From positions 1 to 47,752 of IMG/VR virus record IMGVR_UViG_3300008110_000556: DNA of 47,752 nucleotides; one strand, 5' to 3'. The notes beneath the pieces were generated by a model, which did no database searches, was not told the DNA's origin, and saw only the letters and a list, made by a program, of their open reading frames with translations. The position numbers were made by a program, and so were the translations under genes. This stretch comes from a virus. Positions 35,304-44,326 of this stretch are shown piece after piece; within the stretch, counting starts at the first letter, position 1, and every line of letters starts with the position of its first letter.

Positions 35304-36347
35304 ATGAAACATAAAGAACTATTTAAACTTCTTGATGATATCAAGGAGGAGGGGATCGAATCCTTACCTAAAAGACACGATAGAGTTTTATTGATAGATG
35401 GATTAAATCTATTCTTTAGAAACTTTGCAATGTTAAACATGGTAAACCCCGATGGGATTCATGTCGGGGGATTAGGTGGGTTCCTCCGTTCATTAGGTTC
35501 TTTGGTTAAACAAATTAATCCCACTGCTGTTTATGTTGTATTCGATGGGGCAGGGTCTTCTAGCAATAGAAAAAACCTTGTCCCCGAGTACAAATCTGAA
35601 CGGCATACTCAAAGGGTAACCAATTGGGAAATATTTGACAATTTAGATGATGAACACGATTCTAAAGTTGATCAAATTGTGCGTCTAATCCAGTATATAA
35701 AGCAATTACCTGTTAAAACCATAGCCATTGATAAGGTAGAAGCAGATGATATAATTGCGGTATTATCCATGGATTTGGTTAAAAGATATAATTCCACAGT
35801 ATTCATAGTTTCTTCAGACAAAGACTTTATTCAACTAGTAAATGATAAAGTTGTAGTATATCGCCCAATGGAAAAAGAATACTATAGCCCAAAAACAGTA
35901 CTAGAAAAATTTGATGTATTAGCTGAAAATTTTATTTTGTACAAAACACTACTGGGGGATGCTTCCGATAAAGTACATGGAGTTAAAGGATTAGGTCAAA
36001 AGGGTATATTTAAAAAATTCCCTGAGCTAAAAACCGAACCACTTACTTTAGATGATATATTTGAAATCTCGGCTAGGAAATTTAAAGATCATATAGTATA
36101 TTCACGAATATTACAAGACCAGAAACGATTGGAAACCAATTATAAGATTATGAATTTAGCGAAGCCGATGGTGGATGAACGAGACATAGCTTATATTAAC
36201 AATTTGGTTGAATCTGATCTACCTGAACTTAATTCTAAGAACTTTACTATAATGTACGAGGAAGATAAGTTAGGTGGAATGATTAAAAACGTAGATTACT
36301 GGTTGAAGGATAATTTCTTACATTTTAAAGGTTACAAAAATAAATGA
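35304..36347 (+). CDS. 5'-3' exonuclease / RNase H (FEN-like)
   Basis: 347 residues from ATG 35304, 1 base after the UvsX stop; a longer in-frame start at 35244 would overlap UvsX and adds an implausible N-terminus. Motifs in order: VLLIDGLNLFFRNF (first metal Asp), AVYVVFDGAGSSSNRK, KVEADDIIAVLS, VIVSSDKDFIQL-type SSDKDF, and GDASDKVHGVKGLGQKG (helix-3-turn-helix, Asp pair). This is the FEN/5'-nuclease family, as in T4 RNase H, which removes RNA primers and flaps. Overlaps the helicase gene by ATGA. Confidence 0.9.
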   Translation: MKHKELFKLLDDIKEEGIESLPKRHDRVLLIDGLNLFFRNFAMLNMVNPDGIHVGGLGGFLRSLGSLVKQINPTAVYVVFDGAGSSSNRKNLVPEYKSERHTQRVTNWEIFDNLDDEHDSKVDQIVRLIQYIKQLPVKTIAIDKVEADDIIAVLSMDLVKRYNSTVFIVSSDKDFIQLVNDKVVVYRPMEKEYYSPKTVLEKFDVLAENFILYKTLLGDASDKVHGVKGLGQKGIFKKFPELKTEPLTLDDIFEISARKFKDHIVYSRILQDQKRLETNYKIMNLAKPMVDERDIAYINNLVESDLPELNSKNFTIMYEEDKLGGMIKNVDYWLKDNFLHFKGYKNK

Positions 36348-37711
36348 CATTAAATTCTCTTAGTGCTTACGGACACGATTTTCAAATTAAGGTATTATCC
36401 TCTCTATTAACACATAAAGAATTTCTAATAAACATCCATGACATTATCTCGGATGAATATTTTGACAATCAAGCAGTAAAATGGTGTGTTGGTGAGATTT
36501 TAAATTACTTTGATAAGTACCATACAGTTCCTACTCTAGAAATTCTTAAAATTGAATTACAAAAAGTAGAAAATGAGGTACTGCAAATATCGATCAAAGA
36601 TCAACTTAAACAAGCTTACATATCTTCAGATGCAGATTTACAATATGTACAGGAGGAGTTTACAAATTTCTGTAAAAACCAACAATTAAAGAAAGCACTA
36701 TTAACATCTGTTGATTTACTTAAGGCTGGAGATTTTGACGGTATTAGAAATTTAGTAGACAATGCTTTAAAAGCAGGTAATGATAAAAATTTAGGACACG
36801 AATATGTTAAAGATATTGAAGATCGCTATAGAGAAGACTCGAGAGCTATTATACCTACACCTTGGGAACTGGTTAACAATCTACTCCAGGGCGGACTGGG
36901 AAATGGAGATTTTGGCCTTATATTTGGCAATCCGGGAGGTGGAAAATCTTGGTCTCTAGTAGCTCTAGGAGGATATGCCGTAAAGTTAGGATATAATGTT
37001 TTACACTATACTCTAGAACTAGGAGAAAATTATGTTGGTAAACGATATGATGCGTTTTTCTCTAAAATTTCGGTTACTAAAATTGATAGTTTCAAACACA
37101 AAATCGAGGAATTAATCCCCCAATTACCAGGACAACTTATTATAAAAGAATTTCCTACTGGTAAAGCTACGATTTCCACAATTGAATCCCATATTAGCAA
37201 ATGTTCAGATTTAGGTGTTAAACCTGATCTTGTTATAATAGATTATGTGGATTTGCTATCTTCCAAGAAAAAGAATCGTGAGCGTAAGGAAGAAATCGAT
37301 GATATTTATCAAAGCACCAAAGGATTGGCCCGCCAATTGAACATACCAATTTGGTCTGTTTCGCAAGTCAATAGATCTGGTGCACAAGATAAAATCATTG
37401 AGGGGGATAAAGCAGCAGGATCATATGATAAAATGATGATTGCTGACTTTGCAATGTCTCTTTCGAGAAAGAAAGAAGACAAAGTAAATGGAACAGGACG
37501 GTTCCATATTATGAAAAATAGATATGGGACAGATGGTTTGACATTCATGGTCAATGCCGATACTTCAACTGGGCATTTTGAGGTGACAGAATACCACGAT
37601 CAAGATGAAGAAGACAAACCATCTCCCAAATCTAAATCTAATCCTTTTGACAATGTAGATAACTACGATAAAGAATTATTAAGGAAGAAATTCTTTGAAC
37701 TAAACGACTAA
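36344..37711 (+). CDS. DnaB-type replicative helicase, T4 gp41-like
   Basis: 455 residues, the gp41 length. The N-terminal about 150 residues are helical (DnaB N-domain-like: FQIKVLSSLLTHKEFLINIHDII). The RecA core has Walker A GLIFGNPGGGKSW, Walker B PDLVIIDYVDLLSS, and then IPIWSVSQVNRSGAQDK (DnaB motif 3/4) and MSLSRKKEDKVNGTGRFHIMKNRYG (arginine-finger region). It unwinds DNA ahead of the fork. Coupled to the exonuclease gene by ATGA. Confidence 0.92.
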   Translation: MTLNSLSAYGHDFQIKVLSSLLTHKEFLINIHDIISDEYFDNQAVKWCVGEILNYFDKYHTVPTLEILKIELQKVENEVLQISIKDQLKQAYISSDADLQYVQEEFTNFCKNQQLKKALLTSVDLLKAGDFDGIRNLVDNALKAGNDKNLGHEYVKDIEDRYREDSRAIIPTPWELVNNLLQGGLGNGDFGLIFGNPGGGKSWSLVALGGYAVKLGYNVLHYTLELGENYVGKRYDAFFSKISVTKIDSFKHKIEELIPQLPGQLIIKEFPTGKATISTIESHISKCSDLGVKPDLVIIDYVDLLSSKKKNRERKEEIDDIYQSTKGLARQLNIPIWSVSQVNRSGAQDKIIEGDKAAGSYDKMMIADFAMSLSRKKEDKVNGTGRFHIMKNRYGTDGLTFMVNADTSTGHFEVTEYHDQDEEDKPSPKSKSNPFDNVDNYDKELLRKKFFELND

Positions 37712-37725
37712 ACAATATATTAAAT

Positions 37726-38682
37726 ATGAGCAAACTTACAGAACCCCGTCATTTTTATAAGCCATTTGAGTACCAACAAGCATTTGAGTTCTATAAGAAT
37801 CAACATAGAGCACACTGGCTTGCAGATGAGGTACCACTAGCTTCAGATTTGAATGACTGGAGGTTGAATTTGAACGAAAGTGAAAAAAACCTAATTGGAA
37901 ACATTTTAAAAAGTTTTGCTCAAACAGAAGTACACGTAAATGATTATTGGTCTGGTAAAATTTCACAATGGTTCCCAAAACCTGAAATTGTTGCTATGGC
38001 AGGTTCATTTGGTGCATTTGAAGCAATCCATGCTGAGGCATATGCTAGATTGAACGATGAATTAGGTTTGGATGATTTTCAAGCGTTTATGGAAGATGAA
38101 GCATCTCGTAACAAAATTGAAAGATTGCTTGAAACCCCTTCCGAAACACTAGAGGAAAAAGCATTAGCATTAGCTATTTTTTCTGCTTTTACTGAAGGTG
38201 TAAATTTATTTTCCTCTTTTGCAATCTTAATGTCGTTCCAATTACGCAATATGCTTAAAGGAACAGGTCAAATCGTTGAGTGGTCGGTGCGAGATGAATC
38301 GCTACATTCAACAGCGGGCTGTTGGCTATTCCGTACATTGATGCAGGAAAGTCCCGAGCTAGATACCGTAGAAATGCGAAATAATGTTATTGAGGCATGT
38401 AACTTATCTGTTAAGCTTGAATTTGACTTTATTGACAAAGCATTTGAAATGGGTGAAATTGAAGGTTTAAATAAAGACCAACTTAAAAACTTTATTAAAG
38501 CAAGAGCAAACGATAAAATGAAAGAACTTGGATACAACCCAGTTTATAATGATATTGACCCCGCACTATTAAAACAAATGGAATGGTTTGGTCACTTAAC
38601 ATCTGGAAAAACACATCAAGATTTCTTTGCAAATCGAGTTACAGATTATTCAAAGTCAACAGGAGATTGGTCCGATCTATAA
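37726..38682 (+). CDS. nrdB: Ribonucleotide reductase class I small subunit
   Basis: 318 residues. The di-iron and radical motifs are readable: QTEVHVNDYW, FGAFEAIHAEAY (E-x2-H-x3-Y, with the Tyr at the radical position), FTEGVNLFSSFAILM and EWSVRDESLHSTAGC (E and H ligands). The C-terminal end KSTGDWSDL should dock in the large subunit. Provides the radical for deoxyribonucleotide synthesis during phage DNA replication. It lies 14 bases after the helicase stop and just before NrdA, an inverted order relative to E. coli nrdAB. Confidence 0.95.
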   Translation: MSKLTEPRHFYKPFEYQQAFEFYKNQHRAHWLADEVPLASDLNDWRLNLNESEKNLIGNILKSFAQTEVHVNDYWSGKISQWFPKPEIVAMAGSFGAFEAIHAEAYARLNDELGLDDFQAFMEDEASRNKIERLLETPSETLEEKALALAIFSAFTEGVNLFSSFAILMSFQLRNMLKGTGQIVEWSVRDESLHSTAGCWLFRTLMQESPELDTVEMRNNVIEACNLSVKLEFDFIDKAFEMGEIEGLNKDQLKNFIKARANDKMKELGYNPVYNDIDPALLKQMEWFGHLTSGKTHQDFFANRVTDYSKSTGDWSDL

Positions 38683-38703
38683 TTTATTAATTAACACTAA
38701 AAT

Positions 38704-40428
38704 ATGAGCACACAAGTAGATACCAGCAAATGGGTAAAGGGAAGAAATTATCCTGAATGGATGGATGATATTGCAGTTAGCATTATCTCTAAAGGATACC
38801 TCCTACCAGGTGAAGATGTTTATAAGGCTTTTACTCGAGTAAGTAAAGCAGCTGCAAGACGACTTCGTAAACGAGAACTCCAACCTCTATTCTATGAGGC
38901 AATTGAAAAAAACTGGCTATGTTTAGCCTCTCCAGTATTATCTAACTTAGGTACTGAACGCGGAATGCCCATTTCTTGTTTCGGTATTGATGTAGAAGAT
39001 TCTATTGAGGGAATTGCAGGATCAAATTCCGAACTAATGAGATTGTCTTCTCAAGGTGGTGGAGTTGGAATTGGAGTATCTCGTATTAGAGGTAGAGGTA
39101 AAGCCATTAAGGATAACGGTGTATCTGAAGGTGTAGTTCCTTGGGCTAAAATTTTTGATTCAACTATTTTAGCAACCAACCAAGGTTCAGTAAGAAGAGG
39201 TGCTGCTTCTGTAAACCTATCAATCCACCACCCAGATATTGAAGAGTTTTTGGGTATTAGACGTCCAAAAGGTGATGTTAACAGACAATGTTTGAACCTG
39301 CATCAATGTGTTGTAATTGATGATAAGTTTATGAACGATGTTGAGAACAAAGAACCTAAATCACTAAAATTGTGGGGCGAAATTCTAAAAACTCGACTTG
39401 AAACTGGCGAACCCTACATTATGTACGAAGATAATGTAAATAATGCTAATCCTGAGGCGTACAAGCAAAACAATTTAAAGGTTTCAATGACCAATATTTG
39501 TAGCGAAATTTCCTTGTACACAGATGAATTACATTCCTTCATTTGCTGTCTATCTTCTTTAAACGTGGCACGTTGGGATGAATGGAAAGACTATAAGTTT
39601 GAAAATGGTATGTCATTGCCTGAACTCACCACTTGGTTTTTGGATGGTGTATTACAAGAATTTATTGACCGCGCTAAGGGCATGAAATTCATGGAAAATA
39701 CCGTTAGATCTGCCATTAAAGGCCGAGCAATTGGTATTGGGGTGCTAGGATGGCATACATTGTTACAAACCAAAGAATTACCATTTGTTAGCGTTGCTTC
39801 TTCTGCTTTACGTAAACAAATCTCTAAATTCATTTACGAGGAAGCAATTAAGGCTTCTAAAGCACAAGCAATTGAGTTAGGTGAACCTGAATGGTGTAAA
39901 GGAACTGGCTTAAGACATTCCCACCACATTGCAATTGCCCCAACTGTAAGTAATGCTCACATTTCAGGTGGTGTATCCCCTTCAGTAGAACCGATTCCAG
40001 CAAATGTTTACAACCTTAAAACCGCTAAGGGTGTGTTTATCAAGAAAAACCGAATTCTTGAAGAACTACTTGAAACTAAAGGCTACAACATTGATAGTGT
40101 TTGGGATCAAATCCTAAAAGATCAAGGATCTGTACTAGGATTGCCTGATTACATCTTGACACAAGAGGAAAAAGAAGTGTTCTTAACATTTAAAGAAATC
40201 AACCAGTTAGGTATTATTCAACAAACTGCTGTTTCTTATCCTTATGTTGACCAAGCTATTTCTCTTAATTTAAATTTTGATCCAAATGACTCGCCAAAGT
40301 GGATTTCTCAGGTGCACAAAGAAGCGTGGAAGCTAGGTATCAAGACTTTATATTACATGAGAACAGAATCAGTTTTACGAGGTGATACACTTTCCAGAAT
40401 GGATGACTGTATTGCATGTCACGCTTAA
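38704..40428 (+). CDS. nrdA: Ribonucleotide reductase class I large subunit
   Basis: 574 residues, short because there is no recognisable N-terminal ATP-cone; it starts at the catalytic 10-stranded barrel. Active-site residues are present: GMPISCFG (first redox Cys), NICSEISL (thiyl-radical Cys and Glu), FICCLSSLNVARW (second redox Cys). The C-terminus CIACHA supplies the CxxC pair for re-reduction. Without the cone, classical dATP inhibition is not expected, as in several phage enzymes. Works with NrdB encoded just upstream; followed by a strong terminator. Confidence 0.95.
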   Translation: MSTQVDTSKWVKGRNYPEWMDDIAVSIISKGYLLPGEDVYKAFTRVSKAAARRLRKRELQPLFYEAIEKNWLCLASPVLSNLGTERGMPISCFGIDVEDSIEGIAGSNSELMRLSSQGGGVGIGVSRIRGRGKAIKDNGVSEGVVPWAKIFDSTILATNQGSVRRGAASVNLSIHHPDIEEFLGIRRPKGDVNRQCLNLHQCVVIDDKFMNDVENKEPKSLKLWGEILKTRLETGEPYIMYEDNVNNANPEAYKQNNLKVSMTNICSEISLYTDELHSFICCLSSLNVARWDEWKDYKFENGMSLPELTTWFLDGVLQEFIDRAKGMKFMENTVRSAIKGRAIGIGVLGWHTLLQTKELPFVSVASSALRKQISKFIYEEAIKASKAQAIELGEPEWCKGTGLRHSHHIAIAPTVSNAHISGGVSPSVEPIPANVYNLKTAKGVFIKKNRILEELLETKGYNIDSVWDQILKDQGSVLGLPDYILTQEEKEVFLTFKEINQLGIIQQTAVSYPYVDQAISLNLNFDPNDSPKWISQVHKEAWKLGIKTLYYMRTESVLRGDTLSRMDDCIACHA

Positions 40429-40455
40429 CCATATTTTTTTAAATTACATTTTTTG

Positions 40456-40482
40456 GAGGAGCACTTAGTGCTCCTCTTTTTT
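40456..40482 (+). terminator. Intrinsic terminator after nrdA
   Basis: GAGGAGCACT / AGTGCTCCTC inverted repeat (8-10 bp stem, small loop) followed by CTTTTTT. Closes the replication and nucleotide operon. Confidence 0.9.
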
Positions 40483-40483
40483 A

Positions 40484-40492
40484 TATTTATAA
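40484..40492 (+). promoter_or_regulatory. Candidate late promoter motif TATTTATAA before the exported-protein cluster
   Basis: TTATATTTATAACAAATC directly after the nrdA terminator; the next ATG is 61 bases away (40554), longer than for other copies. Same core as the tail gene promoters, suggesting late expression of the exported cluster. Confidence 0.5.
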
Positions 40493-40553
40493 CAAATCAC
40501 ACGTTTTTCTTATAGTTGTATAATGGTTATTTTAACTTTAAACCTAAGTTAGA

Positions 40554-41027
40554 ATGAGATTATTATATTTGTTTTTTGCTTTATTTTTAAGCATGAACCT
40601 CTATGGTCAAGAAACCATACGAATCGAAGGAGTAGAAAATAAAATTATACTAGGTCCGTTAGCCAACAACCGAGATTTAGCTTTTGGAGTTAAAAGTATA
40701 CTAGAAGAAGTAATCCAAGATAAAGGATTTAATCTAGATGAAACTTCAACTCGAGGTATTAAAGTAGAATTGTTGTACTTTGATGTGTTAAAAACTAATG
40801 TACAACTAGGTGGATTTGGTAAAAACACTAACACCACAGTTATTGCCGCTAAAGCATATTTAATTGAAAATGGTAAAGTAATTAAAGAAGTAGAAGCTAA
40901 AGGACAAGCTAAAGACATATCTACTGCAACTTTAATTATAGATAAAGGAGGCAAGTTTTCTCAAGCCGGGGTTTCAACTTCACTTAAAAAGGTTTGTGAA
41001 CAACTTATTGATAACTTACTTCTATGA
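40554..41027 (+). CDS. Exported protein, CsgG/YajG-superfamily-like fold
   Basis: 157 residues with a signal peptide MRLLYLFFALFLSMNLYGQ (predicted cut after G or Q, no lipobox). The mature part has alternating helices and strands: ANNRDLAFGVKSILEEVI, IKVELLYFDVL, TVIAAKAYLIENGKVIKEVEAKG and a last helix STSLKKVCEQLIDNLL. The C-terminal half parallels the exported CsgG-like protein at 44527 (a repeat of strand-turn-strand then TSxKKAxE helix), so both may belong to the same superfamily. Periplasmic or outer-membrane associated; exact function unknown. Confidence 0.6.
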   Translation: MRLLYLFFALFLSMNLYGQETIRIEGVENKIILGPLANNRDLAFGVKSILEEVIQDKGFNLDETSTRGIKVELLYFDVLKTNVQLGGFGKNTNTTVIAAKAYLIENGKVIKEVEAKGQAKDISTATLIIDKGGKFSQAGVSTSLKKVCEQLIDNLLL

Positions 41028-42592
41028 AAAAACTATTAATTCTTTTACTGCTATTACCCACTCTTTCTTTTGGTCAAATTATAGTTAACCAACAAGTAGT
41101 GGAAGCTCCTCCTTACAATGTAGGGGATGTTATTACTATTAGATACACTCTCCAAAACCTGACAGGACAACCTGATTTTAGATATTTTTGGTTAAGATTA
41201 CAATATTCTAATAAACACCTGCAATTAGTACCTAACTCTACAGTATTTGCTAATGCTGCTTCAAGACAAACCTATACCCACCAATGGGTAGGTTTTAGAT
41301 TTAATCCTAATCCCAATATTGGTGTAGGAGAGTTAGACAGACAATTTACTCAGGGTGGGTGGCAGTATGTAGTGGATCAAAATTGGAATGTTGTTCAATT
41401 AAATTTTCAAGCTACAACAAATATACTTAATGGAGAATGGGTTAGTCAAAAATATATTGTAAAAGACCAATTAGAATTTAACAATGTCCACAAATTGGAT
41501 ATGGCGGATGCTAGAAATTCAGCAAACCAACGTGTGACTCCTATTGGATCCCAAGTATTATGGTTAAGTTTAAATAATGTAATTGGTGCATCTACATCTA
41601 CTAAATTTAGAGTAGCGTTTCCTGCAGGATATGATATTACAAAACATAATGTTCAAGTAGTAAATGTAAATGCTGACAACACTCCTAATTTTAACTCAAT
41701 AGTAACTTCTGTTCCTTTAGATGCTTCTGGAGAAGCACTATTAACCACTTTACAAACCGGAAAGAATTATTTTGTTTTAATTACCCCTGCTACACAACAA
41801 TCCTTTATGAATGATATTGTAACTGTAACAGATGCCTATAAAGCATTTTTACAAATATCAGATAAAGGTTTAAATATAGACCAAAACTATTTTACTACAC
41901 CTTTAGAATTTAAAGTAGGTAATGTGACATTAGGTGATAATGATTTTGACTTAAGTGACTCATACAATATATTTGCTCATGTAATGGGTATAAATGTATC
42001 TCAAACTTCCACCATACCTACTTCTACTACTTCAAATATTAGATTCTATTCAGGTAAAATTGATACATTTAATCAAGGGATATTTAACGGGCTTATAAAC
42101 ATAGTAAACCCAACTCACACATTTGATTTGGGATATGCATGGGCAGGTGATTTAGATTTTTCCCATTCCACACCTAAAACTGTTACTAATATAGCTAACA
42201 GATCTAACAGAATAGAAACAACTAACAAACAAGCAAATACTACAGTTACAACTAAACTTGTAAGTGGTAAAGTAGTAGTAGAAATAAAGCTTGAAGAAAC
42301 TAATCTAGCTGGAGCTCAATACAAAATTAGATATGATGTTAACAAATTGGAACTAGAAGAAGTAGTATTTGATGCTGGGAGAGATATAACCAATTTCACA
42401 ACTCCTAGAGATAATGCTGTAGTATTTGGCTCAATTGATAATACCGGTACTTCTAAAGTAAAACCTGGTATGCCCTATAAACTTATATTTAAGACAAAAA
42501 CATCAATATCTAATACAACAGGTTTAGTATTTATTGAATTTGCAGAAGCGGTTGCTCAAAATGGAGATAAAATCATTCTAAACGTACAATAA
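41024..42592 (+). CDS. Exported protein with dockerin-like and cohesin-like segments
   Basis: 522 residues, coupled by ATGA to the previous gene. Signal peptide MKKLLILLLLLPTLSFGQ. The N-terminal (about 20-150) looks like a beta-sandwich: VGDVITIRYTLQNLTG, FWLRLQYSNKHLQLV. Two F-hand-like segments, VTVTDAYKAFLQIS (about 265) and FDLSDSYNIFAHVMGI (about 310), match dockerin repeats. The C-terminal about 110 residues (KVVVEIKLEET..AQYKIRYDVNKLELEEVVF; VFIEFAEAVAQNGDKI) have the cohesin-like pattern. Such modules are common in secreted Bacteroidota proteins, so recent acquisition from a host is possible. Likely envelope or extracellular assembly; function unknown. Confidence 0.65.
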   Translation: MKKLLILLLLLPTLSFGQIIVNQQVVEAPPYNVGDVITIRYTLQNLTGQPDFRYFWLRLQYSNKHLQLVPNSTVFANAASRQTYTHQWVGFRFNPNPNIGVGELDRQFTQGGWQYVVDQNWNVVQLNFQATTNILNGEWVSQKYIVKDQLEFNNVHKLDMADARNSANQRVTPIGSQVLWLSLNNVIGASTSTKFRVAFPAGYDITKHNVQVVNVNADNTPNFNSIVTSVPLDASGEALLTTLQTGKNYFVLITPATQQSFMNDIVTVTDAYKAFLQISDKGLNIDQNYFTTPLEFKVGNVTLGDNDFDLSDSYNIFAHVMGINVSQTSTIPTSTTSNIRFYSGKIDTFNQGIFNGLINIVNPTHTFDLGYAWAGDLDFSHSTPKTVTNIANRSNRIETTNKQANTTVTTKLVSGKVVVEIKLEETNLAGAQYKIRYDVNKLELEEVVFDAGRDITNFTTPRDNAVVFGSIDNTGTSKVKPGMPYKLIFKTKTSISNTTGLVFIEFAEAVAQNGDKIILNVQ

Positions 42593-42594
42593 AA

Positions 42595-42963
42595 ATGAAA
42601 TCATTAAAATATTTAAGTATTGTCCCAATTCTATTACTAGGTGGATGTTTTCAAGAAGACATATACGAACCTGAATTACCTACTAATAATTTAAAAATAA
42701 AAGAGCAAGTAGGTATAAAACTAGAATCAGTATTTGCAACTGACGAGGTAGCAATGAATGTAAAAACAGAAAATTCTGGTATTTATACCGTGAAGATACA
42801 TCATATAAGCGGCAGAATTGTATCCAAAGAAGAAATAAAAGTACAAGCTGGGGATAATATACTAAAGTTGTATACAGGGGCACTACCTAAAGAACCTTAT
42901 ACTATTGCTTTATATAATTCTCAGAATGTTAGGTTAGCAGAAACTATTGTAAATTTATATTAA
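42595..42963 (+). CDS. Lipoprotein with T9SS-sorting-like C-terminal domain
   Basis: 122 residues. Signal peptide MKSLKYLSIVPILLLGGC with lipobox LGGC (lipidation at C18). The mature protein has a short linker then NSGIYTVKIHHISGRIVSKE, GDNILKLYTGALPKEPYTIALYN and a final RLAETIVNLY, which resembles the beta-sandwich C-terminal sorting domain of type IX secretion (GxYxVxIxDxxGrxV..). Could sit in the outer membrane facing the periplasm or surface. It is 2 bases after the previous gene. Function unknown. Confidence 0.65.
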   Translation: MKSLKYLSIVPILLLGGCFQEDIYEPELPTNNLKIKEQVGIKLESVFATDEVAMNVKTENSGIYTVKIHHISGRIVSKEEIKVQAGDNILKLYTGALPKEPYTIALYNSQNVRLAETIVNLY

Positions 42964-42973
42964 CTAAACAGCT

Positions 42974-43300
42974 ATGAGCGAAGAACAAGAAGTTGGGTTT
43001 TTTGGCCAATTAAAAAATCAAATTATTACCGGAGCAGGAGCTATTTTAGCTACTGTTGGAACCATTTTTATAGATGAAATTAAGTCTATAGTTGGTATTG
43101 AAGATGAGACTGAGCAAGTGCAAGGCACTCAGCAGAATAACCAACAACAGCAAAATGTAGTAATCAACATTCCAGAACAAAAACCTGCAGAAACCAAAAC
43201 TGTAGTTATTAAGGAAACAGCAGCTGCACCTGTAGAGAAAAAAGCTCCACCTAAAAAGACTGAAACTGAAAAACGTAAAGAAGAAGGGTTAGACTGGTAA
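42974..43300 (+). CDS. Membrane-anchored Gln-rich protein, unrecognised
   Basis: 108 residues. One hydrophobic helix (about 17-36, IITGAGAILATVGTIFI) precedes an acidic segment, a poly-Gln stretch (about 54-61), a Pro/Lys/Glu-rich region (KKAPPKKTETEKRKEE) and a C-terminal GLDW. It looks like a single-pass inner-membrane protein with a long disordered tail, the type seen in spanin or lysis accessory proteins, but there is no lipobox or family match. Its last base is the first base of the next gene. Confidence 0.6.
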   Translation: MSEEQEVGFFGQLKNQIITGAGAILATVGTIFIDEIKSIVGIEDETEQVQGTQQNNQQQQNVVINIPEQKPAETKTVVIKETAAAPVEKKAPPKKTETEKRKEEGLDW

Positions 43301-43620
43301 TGGAAAATAACACACAACAAACAGGGTTTAAGCAGTTGCTAAACTCTATGATGACTAGAAGATGGTTAATGACATTAATCGTCTTGATTACTTTTATGTT
43401 TATAACATTAGGTATAATGATTTCTATTCATGTTGATACTGCCGTAGGACAGGAGTGGAAAGAGTTACTATTATTATTACTAGGTGCATTTATCGGTTCT
43501 TATGGTAAAATCATTGACTACTGGTTCTCTGATACAGATAAAGATAAAATGTTAGTCCAGAAAATGGACGAAGAAGATGGAGTTTCTTTATCAAATACAA
43601 ATTCAACCGAAGAAAAATGA
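43300..43620 (+). CDS. Small two-TM protein, holin-like candidate
   Basis: 106 residues with two predicted transmembrane helices (about 23-43, WLMTLIVLITFMFITLGIMI; about 54-70, LLLLLLGAFIGSYG) and a charged, hydrophilic C-terminus (SDTDKDKMLVQKMDEEDG). The topology would suit a class II holin, but the endolysin lies 3 kb downstream with its own holin-like gene, so the role is open. Starts on the last base of the preceding stop and overlaps the next gene by 4 bases. Confidence 0.55.
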   Translation: MENNTQQTGFKQLLNSMMTRRWLMTLIVLITFMFITLGIMISIHVDTAVGQEWKELLLLLLGAFIGSYGKIIDYWFSDTDKDKMLVQKMDEEDGVSLSNTNSTEEK

Positions 43621-43715
43621 CAAACCGCGAAACAAAAGACAAAAACAGAAAAGCAATGGCTAAAGCCACTATTAAGGCTCAACAAAAGTCTGGAATGTAT
43701 AAAAAGAAAATGTAA
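43617..43715 (+). CDS. Small basic protein, 32 aa
   Basis: Reads MTNRETKDKNRKAMAKATIK and ends SGMYKKKM, about one-third Lys/Arg. Starts by ATGA overlap with the previous gene and ends TAATG into the nuclease gene, so the coupling pattern supports translation. Possible nucleic-acid or protein binding; no family recognised. Confidence 0.6.
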   Translation: MTNRETKDKNRKAMAKATIKAQQKSGMYKKKM

Positions 43716-44326
43716 TGAGACTTACTCTACTTTTTTTCATTTTAGCAGTACAATCTCTCTTGGCGCAAACCAAGAGGGATTCTGTTTTAGTAGAGACACC
43801 TGTTTTTACAGTAATGTATTCTGAAATCTTAGAGCAACCTCTTTGGATCAAATACAGGTCTACAAACCGTCCTACAAATGTAAATAGAGGTCACATGAAT
43901 TTTTATAAGGAAAAGAATATCCTTACCTCTGATGATGCAGATTATAAGGCAAATGTATATGATAAAGGACATGGAGCACCAGCTGCTACATTTTCAGATA
44001 ATGAGGTAAATTTAAAGCAAACATTTTCGTACTTAAACTCTATAATGCAAGATCAATACCTTAATAGAGGTAGTTGGAGATTGTTAGAAGAACAAGAACG
44101 AAAGTGGGACGACGAAGAACCGCTAACTGTAATAATCAAAACTTATTTTGATAAACCTGCAAAAAGAGTAGCAACAGGGGCAGCAATCCCCTCTTATATA
44201 GAAAAACATATTCATTTTGAAAAATCCAAAAAATGGAGATGTTACGTATTTTTAAATCAAAAACCTGAATACGAATTTGAACGAGCAGGTATGTTATGCA
44301 AACCCGAAAAACACAAACTTAAATAA
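43715..44326 (+). CDS. Exported DNA/RNA non-specific endonuclease (Serratia nuclease-like)
   Basis: 203 residues with signal peptide MRLTLLFFILAVQSLLAQ. YDKGH86GAPAA is the DRGHxAP active site (His86 general base; the Arg is Lys here). N108, N117 and E125 in LNSIMQDQYLNRGSWRLLE have the same mutual spacing (9 and 8 residues) as N110, N119 and E127 of Serratia nuclease. Expected to degrade DNA or RNA in the periplasm or outside the cell. It lacks any phage-DNA-protecting context, but export keeps it away from phage genomes. TAATG coupled to the preceding small gene. Confidence 0.82.
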   Translation: MRLTLLFFILAVQSLLAQTKRDSVLVETPVFTVMYSEILEQPLWIKYRSTNRPTNVNRGHMNFYKEKNILTSDDADYKANVYDKGHGAPAATFSDNEVNLKQTFSYLNSIMQDQYLNRGSWRLLEEQERKWDDEEPLTVIIKTYFDKPAKRVATGAAIPSYIEKHIHFEKSKKWRCYVFLNQKPEYEFERAGMLCKPEKHKLK

